Positions 25,977-35,019 of a stretch of DNA of 64,000 nucleotides are shown here, piece by piece. Source of the DNA: Halovivax gelatinilyticus (GTDB lineage: Archaea; Halobacteriota; Halobacteria; Halobacteriales; Natrialbaceae). Location of the stretch: positions 2,617,992 through 2,681,991 of the forward strand of contig NZ_CP101322.1 of the NCBI RefSeq assembly GCF_024300625.1, in the 5' to 3' direction. The stretch's first letter is position 1. The number at the start of each line of letters is the position of its first letter. The notes under the pieces are model-generated. The model did not search any database, was not told where the DNA came from, and worked only from the letters and a program-made list of their open reading frames with translations. Position numbers and translations under genes: made by a program.

Positions 25977-26786
25977 TCATTCACCTTCGGCCTGCAATCG
26001 CTTCGTCGTCTCGACGAGCGGGTGTCTCGCGTAGTCGACGACCTCGATATCGTCCAGCGAGTCGAGATCCTCTTTCCTCGCCGTTCGGGCCATCCCGAGA
26101 TCGATGGCCTGGTGCGTTTCGATGACGTAGGCGTCCATCTCGTCGATCTCGAGGCGGTCGGCGGCGAGCGTCCGATGGTGACCGTCGGCGAGCAAGAGCG
26201 TGCCGGCGTTGTCGATCACGACGAGCGGTTCGGCCAGCCCGTGTTCGAGTTCGTAGCGCCGTCCCTCTAATTCGTCGGCGTAGACGCGTCCCTGCGTCGG
26301 GATCAGTTCCGAGAGCGGAACGGTCCGTCGCGTCTCGTCGAATTCGACGCCGTGGATGTTCTCTAGCGTGCGGATGAGCTTTCCCACCTTTTCGGGCGTC
26401 GCGCGCTCGATCTGACTGCGGATGACGTCGGCGTTCGAGATGATGCCGACGAGGTTTCCCGCGTCGTCGACGACCGGTAGCTTCTGGATGCCAGACCGGA
26501 GGATGACGCGGGCGGCGTCGGTCACCTTCATCTCCGGGTGGGCGACGATCAGGTCCGTCGTCATCACTTTCCAGATGGGTTCGTCGTCGTCGGCGAGGAG
26601 GAGGTCGCGGGCGCTGACGAATCCCTCGACTCGTCTGCGCTCACAGACCGGGTAGCCGCTGTGGTTTTCGCTCTCGGCGATGCGGACCGAGACCGCCTTG
26701 ACGGTCTCGTCGGGCGAAACTGTCGCGACGTCGGGGGTCATGTACTCGCCGACCTGGGGCTTGCTTCCACGCCACGCCTCGTCCAT
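25977..26786 (-). CDS. CBS-pair protein fused to a ParB/Srx-like domain
   Basis: A 269-residue protein. Two CBS domains occupy about residues 12-70 (YMTPDVATVSPDETVKAVS) and 72-130 (VMTTDLIVAHPEMKVTDA, then NLVGIISNADVIRS). After about 20 residues a ParB/Srx-like domain follows, with PLSELIPTQGRVYADELEG and the GHHRTLAA box near residues 200-212. CBS pairs bind adenine nucleotides, and ParB/Srx domains bind or split NTPs. The protein may thus sense energy state and act on a nucleotide or DNA target. A GTTTTTTG box at about 26808-26815 suggests its own leaderless promoter. Confidence 0.78.
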   Translation of the reverse strand: MDEAWRGSKPQVGEYMTPDVATVSPDETVKAVSVRIAESENHSGYPVCERRRVEGFVSARDLLLADDDEPIWKVMTTDLIVAHPEMKVTDAARVILRSGIQKLPVVDDAGNLVGIISNADVIRSQIERATPEKVGKLIRTLENIHGVEFDETRRTVPLSELIPTQGRVYADELEGRRYELEHGLAEPLVVIDNAGTLLLADGHHRTLAADRLEIDEMDAYVIETHQAIDLGMARTARKEDLDSLDDIEVVDYARHPLVETTKRLQAEGE

Positions 26787-26848
26787 ACCGGGTGGTCGTG
26801 CTCACGGGCAAAAAACGTGCGCGTTACGCGACCGTCGTCTGACCCCGA

Positions 26849-28315
26849 TTAGACGCCGTCGGCCTCGAACAGGACCTCGCTCTCGCGGGTGTACGAGCCC
26901 ACGGGCGTACCCGGCTGACTCTCGACCGCCTCGATGAACCGCTTCTCGACGACCTCCTCGACGGCCTCGACGATCGCGTCGGCGTGGACGTCGCCGTCAT
27001 CGACCCGTCCCAGCACGCCGATCTCCAGTTGCGCGCCGGCCATATCGCTGTGTCCGCCCGCGCTGCCGATCGGTTCGAACGCGTCTCGGATCACCTCGCC
27101 GAGATCGAGTTCTCGATCGCGTGAGCGCGCCGAGAGGTAGACCATCTCCGCCATAAACCCGTAGACGAGCGTCGTCCGAATTCCGTCCATCGAGAGCAAC
27201 CGATCGGCCGCCTGCGGGAGCGCGTCTCGGCTAGCGATCCGCCCGGCACTCGCGACGACGACGTCGTCGTACGTCGACCGCCCTTTGATCGCCCTGGCGA
27301 TCGTCTCGAAGGTCTCTGCGTCGATCGTCGGCTGCTCGATGCGTTCGAGCATCGCCCGATCGACGTAGGGTCTGAGCGTCGCCGCGGCTCTGAAATCGAG
27401 TGCCGTCGTCTCGCGGGTGAAGTCGTTCGTGTCGATCCGGATGCCGTACAGGAGTGCGGTGGCCGTCTTCCGGTCGAATCCGGTCTGAAACCGCTCTACG
27501 TACTCGGTCAACACGGTGCTGGTCGCGCCGGCGATCGTTCGGATGTCGACGAACCGGCCGGCGACCGGTCCACGCGGCGGGTGGTGATCGATAACGATGT
27601 CGACATCCGCGTCCGCCGGGAGTCCGTCGTTGATCCCGGGTCGCGAGTGGTCGACGAGTGCGATCGCCTCGTAGGCGTCGATATCGGACGACGCCTCTAG
27701 GGTTACGAGATCGAGATCTAGTAAGTTGACCATCGCCCGGTTCTCCTGGTGTGAGATCTCTCCGTAGTAACAGGCGTCGGCTTCGAGCCCGACCGACTCG
27801 GCGAGGCCGACGAGGGCGACTGCGCTCGCGATCGCGTCGGGATCCGGATTGTCGTGGGTGACGACCGCGAGCGGCCCGTCGATCGACGTCAGGACGTTCC
27901 GCAATCGACGAGCGGTCTCGGCTTCGGGGCTAGCCGCCCGATCGAGCACCCAGTTCGCGATCGCCCGCGTCGGCTCGACGACGTCGTTTGCGACCGCGTC
28001 GAGTCGTCGTCGCGCGTCAGCGGTTGGATTGCCCCCGATGTAGACGGTCAGTCGTGCTGCCGGGAACGCCTCTCGTGCGGCTTCAGCCGACTGCACGTTC
28101 CGATCGGTTCGATCCCCGGCGACGAGGACCGACCGCGGCGGGTCGAACGAGGCGATCGTCGATTGATCCGTCGGATCGCCGCGCTGGGCGGCGATTCCGC
28201 CCGCTCTGAGACGCTCGACCGTCTCCGGATCGTCGACGAGACAGGTTGTAGACTCGACGGCCTCGACGAGACGCGCGCCGACGTCGCCACAGCCGAGAAC
28301 GAGCCGAGGTACCAT
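26849..28315 (-). CDS. RCK_N-DHH-DHHA1 fusion phosphoesterase
   Basis: A 488-residue fusion. Residues 1-120 form a Rossmann RCK/TrkA_N-like domain (VLGCGDVGARLVEAV, then VYIGGNPTADARRRLD). A DHH phosphoesterase domain follows, with HDNPDPDAIASA near residue 155, VDHSRPGIND near 222 and the DHHPPRGP triad near 244. The C-terminus is DHHA1-like (SAGGHSDMAGAQ). The DHH active-site residues are present, so an exonuclease or cyclic-dinucleotide/nanoRNase activity gated by a bound nucleotide is plausible. It has its own GCTTTTA promoter (28347-28341) and lies 69 bases after nuoN. Confidence 0.82.
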   Translation of the reverse strand: MVPRLVLGCGDVGARLVEAVESTTCLVDDPETVERLRAGGIAAQRGDPTDQSTIASFDPPRSVLVAGDRTDRNVQSAEAAREAFPAARLTVYIGGNPTADARRRLDAVANDVVEPTRAIANWVLDRAASPEAETARRLRNVLTSIDGPLAVVTHDNPDPDAIASAVALVGLAESVGLEADACYYGEISHQENRAMVNLLDLDLVTLEASSDIDAYEAIALVDHSRPGINDGLPADADVDIVIDHHPPRGPVAGRFVDIRTIAGATSTVLTEYVERFQTGFDRKTATALLYGIRIDTNDFTRETTALDFRAAATLRPYVDRAMLERIEQPTIDAETFETIARAIKGRSTYDDVVVASAGRIASRDALPQAADRLLSMDGIRTTLVYGFMAEMVYLSARSRDRELDLGEVIRDAFEPIGSAGGHSDMAGAQLEIGVLGRVDDGDVHADAIVEAVEEVVEKRFIEAVESQPGTPVGSYTRESEVLFEADGV

Positions 28316-28384
28316 CGTCGCCGGATTGGGTCCTGGCCCGTAAAAGCTATCCGGCTTTCCGGGCTCGAAAACTGGATCGGTCGA

Positions 28385-29947
28385 TCAGGACAAGATCGCG
28401 CCGGCCGCGTCTATCGCCGCCTCGGCGACGGGTCCGAAGCCGGGCAGGATGGCGACCGTCATGACCGCCGCCGCGAGCACCGCCGCGTAGAGGCCGATCG
28501 GTCTGGCGAGTGGTTCGCGTTCTGTGAGCGGCTCTTCGATCCAGACGGCCTTTACGAGTCGCGAGTAGTAGTACAGCGAGAGCGCGCTGTTAACGACGAG
28601 AGCGGCCGCGACGATCAGCATCGCCGTACTGCCGACGCTGATCGCCCCCGTAAAGAGGACGTACTTGCTCCAGAACCCGCTGAGCGGCGGAACGCCCGCC
28701 AGGCTGAACATGAAGATCGTCAGCGCCAGACAGGCCATCGGGGCGCGTCGACCGAGACCGTTGTAATCTGCGAACGTCCGGCCGACGCCCCAGTACTCGG
28801 CCAGGCCGACGAAGAGGAACGCGCCGGTGTTCATGAAGGCGTAGACGAACAGGTGCATCAGCGCGGCACCGAGCACGAGGTCGCCCGCGCCGGCACCGGC
28901 CCCGGCCAGGCCGATAAGCGCGTAGCCGGCGTGACCGATCGACGAGTACGCGAGCATGCGCTTTACGTTGTTCTGGACGGCCGCGGCGAAGTTTCCGACC
29001 GTCATCGTGACGACGGCGAGCACCGCGAAGACGAGCGTCCAGTCGAAGCCGATCACGGCCGCCGTCGCCTCTAACGGGAACGCCTCGGCGAAGACGCGGA
29101 TCGTGATGACGAATCCGGCCGCCTTCGACGCCGACGAGAGGAAGGCGGCGATCGGTGCCGGCGCCCCTTCGTAGGCCTCCGGCGCCCAGAAGTGGAAGGG
29201 AACGCTCGCCATCTTGAACGCGAACCCGCCCAGAATCATCAGGAGGCCGACGCCGAGAATGCCGGTGTAATTCGCCACGTCGTAGGCCTCGCCGGTGACC
29301 GGGTGCTGGCCGGTCTCGCCGGAGATGGCGTCGGCGATTATCTCGAGGTGGAGGCCGCCGGTCGCCCCGTACACCAGGCTGATCCCGTAAATGAGGATCG
29401 CCGACGAGAGCGCACCCAGCAGGAAGTACTTCATTCCCGCCTCGACGCTCCCGCGGTTGTCCTTCAAGATGGCTACCAGGGCGTACGACGGCAGGCTCGC
29501 GAGCTCGAGCGCGATGAAGACCGTCACGAGGCTGTTCGCGGCCGCCATCGTCGCCATGCCGGTCGCCGCCAACAGGACGAGCGAGTAGTACTCGGCCTGG
29601 TAGGCGTGGCCGTCCATGTAGTCGTAACTCGCGATCGCGACGAGCGCCGTGACGATCGCGGTGACGATCATGAAGAACAGCGCCAGCTGGTCGACGACGA
29701 GCTGGTCTGCGAAGACGCCAACTTCGCCGAATCCGTCCGGCTCGGGCGTGCCGACGCCGGCGAGCAGGAACCAGACACCGACGACGAGCGAGCCGATCGC
29801 ACCGACGACGGTCGTCCCCGCGAGCAGCGAGCGGTCGGTCGATCCGGGGTTGATACTATCGAGCGTGAAGACGACCAGCGCGGCCAGCGCAAGGATGAGC
29901 GCCGGTGCGAGCGCGGTGATGTCGGGTAGCTGAATCGGTTCTATCAT
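28385..29947 (-). CDS. nuoN: NADH dehydrogenase-like complex subunit N
   Basis: A 520-residue antiporter-like membrane subunit of complex I with about 14 helices. It carries the subunit-N signatures ALELASLPSYALVAI (with the conserved helix-5 Glu), the FHFWAPEAYEGAPAPIAAFLSSASKAAGF stretch and SLAGVPPLSGFWSKYV. It translocates protons with subunits L and M. Last gene of the nuo operon; its start overlaps the stop of nuoM (TAATG). Length is as expected. Confidence 0.95.
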   Translation of the reverse strand: MIEPIQLPDITALAPALILALAALVVFTLDSINPGSTDRSLLAGTTVVGAIGSLVVGVWFLLAGVGTPEPDGFGEVGVFADQLVVDQLALFFMIVTAIVTALVAIASYDYMDGHAYQAEYYSLVLLAATGMATMAAANSLVTVFIALELASLPSYALVAILKDNRGSVEAGMKYFLLGALSSAILIYGISLVYGATGGLHLEIIADAISGETGQHPVTGEAYDVANYTGILGVGLLMILGGFAFKMASVPFHFWAPEAYEGAPAPIAAFLSSASKAAGFVITIRVFAEAFPLEATAAVIGFDWTLVFAVLAVVTMTVGNFAAAVQNNVKRMLAYSSIGHAGYALIGLAGAGAGAGDLVLGAALMHLFVYAFMNTGAFLFVGLAEYWGVGRTFADYNGLGRRAPMACLALTIFMFSLAGVPPLSGFWSKYVLFTGAISVGSTAMLIVAAALVVNSALSLYYYSRLVKAVWIEEPLTEREPLARPIGLYAAVLAAAVMTVAILPGFGPVAEAAIDAAGAILS

Positions 29948-31482
29948 TAGACGTCACCTCCGTGTAGTTCGACGATCGGGTCGGCGGCGTCGGTGATCAT
30001 CTCGAAGATCACGTCGGGGGCGACGCCGAGCAGGACGATCAACCCCAGCAGGACGATCATGGGCGCGATGTCGTGAATCGGTGCGCGTCCGATCTCGTAA
30101 TCGGTCTCGAGTCGGAACGGCCCGAAGAGACTCCGTTGCATCGCAAAGAGCAGATAGCCCGCGACGATCACGATGCCGAACATCGCGAGCGCGGTGAACA
30201 CGGGCGCGTAGGATAGAAGCTCGGAACCGAACGCGCCGTAGAAGATGGCGAACTCGGCGTAGAACCCGCTCATCAGCGGCAGGCCCATGTAGCCGAACGC
30301 GCCGGCGATCAGGATCCAGACGGCGATCGGCATCTTCGAAGCGAGCCCGGACATGTCGGTGACCATCCGGGTGTGGGTCGCGTTGTAGATGACGCCGACG
30401 GCCATGAACATCAGCCCGGAGATCAGGCCGTGGCTCACCATCTGGAAGGTGGCGCCGCCGATACCGAACTGGGTGAACGCGACCAGCCCGAGGATGACGT
30501 AGCCCATCGAGGAGACCGACGAGTAGGCGACGATGCGTTTCAAGTCGGTCTGGGCGAGCGCGAGCATCGCCCCGTAGATGACGCTGATCACCGCGACTGC
30601 GGCGATCGCCAGGGCGAACGTCTCGACCTGATCGGGGAACATGGTGAAGTTGAATCGCAACAGCGCGTACGTCCCCATCTTCAACAGGACACCGGCCAGC
30701 AGTACCGACGCGGGCGTCGGGGCCTCCACGTGGGCGTCCGGAAGCCAGGTGTGGAAGGGGACGACGGGAACCTTCACGGCGAAGCCAACGAAGAGCGCGA
30801 CGAAGATGAGCGACGCCAGCGTCGACGTGCCGAGACCGAACATGGTGTGCTGGAGTCCCTCGGCGTGGAACGCCTGCGTGAGTTCGGGCAGGGCGAAGCT
30901 GGTGACGGCGTCACCCATGGCGAAGACGAACGCCATGAACGCACCGAAGAGCACCAGCGAGGCGACGTTGGTGTAGACGAAGAACTTGATCGCGGCGTAC
31001 TTTCGACGCGGACCGCCCCAGATGCCGATGAGGAAGTACATCGGGATGAGGACGGCCTCCCAGAAGATGAACCAGACGAAGAAGTCCAGCGCGACGAAGA
31101 CGCCGAGCAGGTTGGCCTCGATAAAGAGCACGAGGCCGTAGAACTGCGACTGGCGCTCGTCGATCGGCGTCCACGAGCTGACGATCGCCAGCGTCGTGAG
31201 CACGGTCGTCAGTACCACGAGCGGCAGGCTGATACCGTCGAGGCCGACGAACCACGAGATTTCGTAGTCGGCGAGTGAGAACCAGCTCGCCTGCGATTCG
31301 AACGCGAGGTCGCCGCCGAGCAGCGCGTTACCGCTTCCGTCGAAGGCGGCGAACAGCCACAGCGAGATGGCCGCGGGAACGAGACTGACGACGAACGCCA
31401 GTTTGCCGGCGACGCGATTCGGTGCGAGGAACGTTACGGCTGCGCCGACGAATGTGACCGCGAGTAACAGCTCTATCATCAT
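29947..31482 (-). CDS. nuoM: NADH dehydrogenase-like complex subunit M
   Basis: A 511-residue antiporter-like subunit with about 14 helices. Conserved elements are the helix-5 Glu in FIFWEAVLIPMYFLIG, the helix-7 region VPFHTWLPDAHVEAPTPASVLLAGVLLKMG, and KRIVAYSSVSSMGYV. It belongs to the membrane arm of the complex, pumping protons. Its start overlaps the stop of nuoL by four bases (ATGA). Confidence 0.96.
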   Translation of the reverse strand: MMIELLLAVTFVGAAVTFLAPNRVAGKLAFVVSLVPAAISLWLFAAFDGSGNALLGGDLAFESQASWFSLADYEISWFVGLDGISLPLVVLTTVLTTLAIVSSWTPIDERQSQFYGLVLFIEANLLGVFVALDFFVWFIFWEAVLIPMYFLIGIWGGPRRKYAAIKFFVYTNVASLVLFGAFMAFVFAMGDAVTSFALPELTQAFHAEGLQHTMFGLGTSTLASLIFVALFVGFAVKVPVVPFHTWLPDAHVEAPTPASVLLAGVLLKMGTYALLRFNFTMFPDQVETFALAIAAVAVISVIYGAMLALAQTDLKRIVAYSSVSSMGYVILGLVAFTQFGIGGATFQMVSHGLISGLMFMAVGVIYNATHTRMVTDMSGLASKMPIAVWILIAGAFGYMGLPLMSGFYAEFAIFYGAFGSELLSYAPVFTALAMFGIVIVAGYLLFAMQRSLFGPFRLETDYEIGRAPIHDIAPMIVLLGLIVLLGVAPDVIFEMITDAADPIVELHGGDV

Positions 31483-33500
31483 ACGAACCAGCCTCCGTAG
31501 ACGCCGAGGGCGACGAGTAACGCGAGGAATCCGAGCACCAGCAAGGCGGCGTAGTTGGTCACCAGTCCGGTCTGAAGGCGCGAGACGCGACCGCCGCCGA
31601 AGAGACTCACGCTACTGACGCCGTTTACGAGCCCGTCGATGACGGTCTGGTCGAATCGGTCGGTAAAGCGCGCCGTCGGCAGCGTCACGTCGCGGGCGAG
31701 CCAGACCTGGTACTCGTCCTGGTAGTAGTTCGCTACAGCGATCTCACGTGCCCGACCCAGCCGCTCGGTGTGTCGAACCGGCTCGGGGACGTTGTACAGC
31801 TTCCAGGCGAGACCGGCACCGCCGAACGCGAGCGCGAGCGAGAGTCCCGCCGCGACGATGACGTCGAACGGCTCCCAGCCGGCGAGTTCGGTCGCGTAGA
31901 CGTCGCCGATGAGGTCGCTGTAGGCGAGGTAGGTCGCGCCCTCGACGCCGCCTTCGAGCCACTGGTGGAGGAACTCGATGTCGAGGTTCGCGAGTTTCGC
32001 CACGGGGGCGAGGTTCAAGACGCCGGCGACCACGGCGAGAACGCCGAGGACGACCAGCGGCACCTTTGCCGGGATGCCGATCCCGTGGGGCTTTTCCGCG
32101 GCGTCAGTTCGGGGCTCGCCGTGGAAGGTCAGCAAGATCATCCGGAAGGTGTAGAAGCCGGTGAAGAAGACGGCGACGAGCGCCATCAGGTAGGCGAGGA
32201 GGATGAGCGGCTCGTTCGCCCCGACGATCATCGCGTCGTAGAGGATCTCGTCTTTCGACCAGAAGCCGGAAAACGGGATGATGCCGGCGAGCGCGAGTGC
32301 GCCCGCGACGAACGTCCAGTAGGTGACGGGCATCTTCTCCTTGAGCCCGCCCATCTTCCACATGTCCTGTTCGTGGTGCATGGCGATGATGACCGCGCCG
32401 GCCCCGAGGAACAGTAGCGCCTTGAAGAAGGCGTGGTTGATCAGGTGGAAGACGCCGGCGACGTAGCCACCGACGCCCAGCGCGAGCATCATGTAGCCGT
32501 ACTGGCTAATGGTCGAGTACGCCAGCACCTGTTTGATGTCGTCTTTGACGCAGCCCATCGTGGCCGCGAAGAGCGCCGTAAAGCCGCCGACGAAGGCGAT
32601 TATCGCGAGCGCCGTCGGTGACAGGGCGTAGTAGCCGAACATCCGTGCGACGAGGTAAACCCCGGCGGCGACCATCGTCGCCGCGTGAATCAGCGCCGAG
32701 ACGGGCGTCGGACCTTCCATCGCGTCGGGCAACCAGGTGTGAAGCGGGAACTGGGCGGATTTACCCAGCACGCCGCCGAGCACCAGCAGTCCGGTGATCG
32801 TTATCCACTGCTCGGCGGAGAGATCGCCCGGAATCCAGGCGTCGCCCTCGCCGGCCAGTGCGTCCTGGGCCGCGTTGACGAACGACGCGTCACCTGCGAA
32901 GTTGAGCGTGCCGAAGGACGCCGCGATCGCCACGACGCCGATCAGGAAGAAGTAGTCCCCGAATCGCGTGACGAGGAACGCCTTCTTTGCGGCCGACGGC
33001 GCAGAGCGCGTCTCGTACCAGAAGCCGATCAGGATGAACGAGCACAGCCCCACCAGCTCGAAGAAGATAAAGGCCATCAGCAGGTTGTCCGCGATGACGA
33101 ACGCGAGCATGCTGAACGTAAAGAGCCCGAGGCCGGCGTAGTACCGCGGCAGGCCGGTCTCGCCCTCGGCGTTCATGTAGCTCAGGCTGAACACGTGAAC
33201 CAGGAATGCGATCAGCGAGACAACGACCAGCATCAGCGCCGAGAGCTGATCGACCAACGCGCCGAAGTGAAAGGTGATGTCGTCGGTCGCCACCCACGTG
33301 TAAAGCGATTCGTTGTACGGTTCGTCCGCGCTGTAGACGGCACCAACCATCCCCAGCGAGAGGACGAGCGATCCACCGGTCGCCACGATACCCGGAATCG
33401 CCCCCTTCATCGGCAGGTAGCGGCCGAAGAGTACCGTGATCGCGAACGCTACCAGCGGGAAGAGGACGATCGCGGGTGCGTAACTGAACAGTCCTTCCAT
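31479..33500 (-). CDS. nuoL: NADH dehydrogenase-like complex subunit L
   Basis: A 673-residue distal pump subunit with about 16 helices. It shows FFELVGLCSFILIGFWY (helix-5 Glu), the AQFPLHTWLPDAMEGPTPVSALIHAATMVAAG segment and IKQVLAYSTISQYGYMML, followed by a long C-terminal lateral-helix region (residues about 500-600). It starts one base after the stop of nuoK. Length matches other archaeal L subunits. Confidence 0.97.
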   Translation of the reverse strand: MEGLFSYAPAIVLFPLVAFAITVLFGRYLPMKGAIPGIVATGGSLVLSLGMVGAVYSADEPYNESLYTWVATDDITFHFGALVDQLSALMLVVVSLIAFLVHVFSLSYMNAEGETGLPRYYAGLGLFTFSMLAFVIADNLLMAFIFFELVGLCSFILIGFWYETRSAPSAAKKAFLVTRFGDYFFLIGVVAIAASFGTLNFAGDASFVNAAQDALAGEGDAWIPGDLSAEQWITITGLLVLGGVLGKSAQFPLHTWLPDAMEGPTPVSALIHAATMVAAGVYLVARMFGYYALSPTALAIIAFVGGFTALFAATMGCVKDDIKQVLAYSTISQYGYMMLALGVGGYVAGVFHLINHAFFKALLFLGAGAVIIAMHHEQDMWKMGGLKEKMPVTYWTFVAGALALAGIIPFSGFWSKDEILYDAMIVGANEPLILLAYLMALVAVFFTGFYTFRMILLTFHGEPRTDAAEKPHGIGIPAKVPLVVLGVLAVVAGVLNLAPVAKLANLDIEFLHQWLEGGVEGATYLAYSDLIGDVYATELAGWEPFDVIVAAGLSLALAFGGAGLAWKLYNVPEPVRHTERLGRAREIAVANYYQDEYQVWLARDVTLPTARFTDRFDQTVIDGLVNGVSSVSLFGGGRVSRLQTGLVTNYAALLVLGFLALLVALGVYGGWFV

Positions 33501-33501
33501 C

Positions 33502-33804
33502 TTACCACCTCATCGTCGTCGGTGCCGTCACGTCGATCGTGCCGTAGTTTCGGTGCAGTACCAGGATGATGCCCAGGCCGACGGCGACCTCCGCCGCCGC
33601 CAGCCCGAGAACGAACAGCGTGAACACCTGTCCGGTGAGCGTCCCGTAGTAGAGTGCGAATGCGACCAGGTTGATCGCCGCTGCATTAACCATCAACTCG
33701 ACGGACATCAAGAACATCAGGGCGTTGCGACGGGTCAGGATGCCGAACAACCCGATGCAAAACAGCGCGGCGGACAGGCCGAGGTAGTGCTCGATGCCGA
33801 TCAT
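33502..33804 (-). CDS. nuoK: NADH dehydrogenase-like complex subunit K
   Basis: A 100-residue three-helix subunit. The conserved acidic residue of the second helix appears in FLMSVELMVNAAAINLVAF, and helix 3 has the usual small-residue pattern with a buried Glu in LAAAEVAVGLGIILVLHRN. Both are part of the proton path next to subunit J. Its start overlaps the stop of nuoJ2 by four bases. Confidence 0.96.
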   Translation of the reverse strand: MIGIEHYLGLSAALFCIGLFGILTRRNALMFLMSVELMVNAAAINLVAFALYYGTLTGQVFTLFVLGLAAAEVAVGLGIILVLHRNYGTIDVTAPTTMRW

Positions 33805-34280
33805 CGGTCCTCACCTCCCTCGTCCGCAGGTGTCTCTGCGCTGTCTTCGGCCGGATCGATGTCGCGACCGCCGTCGGTTCCCGTAGCGGCGTCACCGGCT
33901 GAACCGGCGGACGCGTCGAGCGTCGAACTACCACTCGATCCGACGTCGCCGAACGCGGCGGGCCGGGCCGACTCGCCCTCGTCTTCGCGCTTTGCGAGGA
34001 CGAGCGAGGCGTCGAGCGCGGCGTCTAACACGATCGCGATCAGCAAGAACGCGAGCAAGAACGGCTCGGTCCCTGGAACGCCCTGTTCGGCCTGGAGCGT
34101 CTCGAAGTCGAACATGGCGTATCCGATGGCAGAGACGACCGAGACGTCTCCGAACTCGCCGAACTCGCCGAAATTGGCTCCGGCGATCGTGGCGACGAAG
34201 ACGGCGAGCAGCCCGAGCGCGAGTACGCCCGGAAGGAGCCGGCGGCCGAGCGGGACGAATCTCGGTCGATTCGTACTCAT
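33801..34280 (-). CDS. nuoJ2: NADH dehydrogenase-like complex subunit J, second half
   Basis: A 159-residue protein with two helices (about residues 14-36 and 72-95) that represents the C-terminal half of subunit J; haloarchaea split J into two genes. From about residue 98 the protein changes to a Ser, Ala, Asp and Glu-rich tail of about 60 residues with no predicted structure. This tail is unusual for subunit J and is probably exposed to the cytoplasm. It overlaps both neighbours by four bases, so co-translation is certain. Confidence 0.82.
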   Translation of the reverse strand: MSTNRPRFVPLGRRLLPGVLALGLLAVFVATIAGANFGEFGEFGDVSVVSAIGYAMFDFETLQAEQGVPGTEPFLLAFLLIAIVLDAALDASLVLAKREDEGESARPAAFGDVGSSGSSTLDASAGSAGDAATGTDGGRDIDPAEDSAETPADEGGEDR

Positions 34281-34561
34281 GGCTCACCACCCGTCGATTC
34301 ACCGACGGCGGAGTCGACCGGCTCGTCGGCCTGGGTCAACATTACGGCGAACGTGATCAGGATGAGCACCCCGCCGACGTAGACGAGGACCTGGATCACC
34401 GCGATAAACTCCGCCGCGAGCATCACGTAGTAGACTGCGACCGAAAGCAACGAGACGCCGAGCATGAGCGACGCGTGCCACGGATCTCTGAGCAGCACGA
34501 CGCCGAGGGCGCTCCCGAGGGTGACGGCGGCGAACAGGTAGAACGTAACGGCTTCCATCAT
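34277..34561 (-). CDS. nuoJ1: NADH dehydrogenase-like complex subunit J, first half
   Basis: A 94-residue protein with three helices (about residues 4-18, 30-50 and 55-75). The second and third contain the NuoJ core LMLGVSLLSVAVYYVMLAAEF and the IQVLVYVGGVLILITFAVML motif. The conserved tyrosine and glycine residues of the core that form the pi-bulge region of the E-channel are present. Its acidic end faces the cytoplasm. Confidence 0.92.
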   Translation of the reverse strand: MMEAVTFYLFAAVTLGSALGVVLLRDPWHASLMLGVSLLSVAVYYVMLAAEFIAVIQVLVYVGGVLILITFAVMLTQADEPVDSAVGESTGGEP

Positions 34562-35019
34562 TGGTAGTCCACCTCGCCGTCACCTTCGCCGATCCAGCCG
34601 CCGCGGTCGGGCTCTCTGGCCTCCAGCGGATCGATGTCTTTGTACCACGGAACGGCCTTCAACTGCTCTTTGTTGTAGACCAGGTCCGACTTCGTGTCGC
34701 CGGTGAACTCGAAGTTCTGTGTGAGCAAAATGGCGTCGGTCGGACAGACTTCCTCACAGAGGCGACAGTAGATGCACTGGCCGATGTGAAGGTTGTACTG
34801 TTCGCCGTTTCGCTGGTCGTCCATCACGATCTGGATGGTGTCGTTCGGACAGACCTTCTCACACTGGCGACACCAGATACACCGTTCCTGGCTGAACTTG
34901 TGGACGCCCCGGAACCGCGGGGAGACGTCCGGACTCTCTTCTGGATACTCGACGGTGAACGTCGAGCCGTCCAGTGCGTGTCGCATCGTCGTGGCCATCG
35001 ATTTCAGTAATCCGATCAT
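34558..35019 (-). CDS. nuoI: NADH dehydrogenase-like complex subunit I (2 x [4Fe-4S])
   Basis: A 153-residue ferredoxin-like subunit. Two complete cluster motifs are seen: CIWCRQCEKVCPND (residues about 47-60) and CIYCRLCEEVCPTD (about 87-100), giving two [4Fe-4S] clusters that pass electrons to subunit B. The N-terminal amphipathic stretch (LLKSMATTMRHAL) lies on the membrane. Four-base overlaps with nuoJ1 and nuoH. Confidence 0.97.
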   Translation of the reverse strand: MIGLLKSMATTMRHALDGSTFTVEYPEESPDVSPRFRGVHKFSQERCIWCRQCEKVCPNDTIQIVMDDQRNGEQYNLHIGQCIYCRLCEEVCPTDAILLTQNFEFTGDTKSDLVYNKEQLKAVPWYKDIDPLEAREPDRGGWIGEGDGEVDYQ

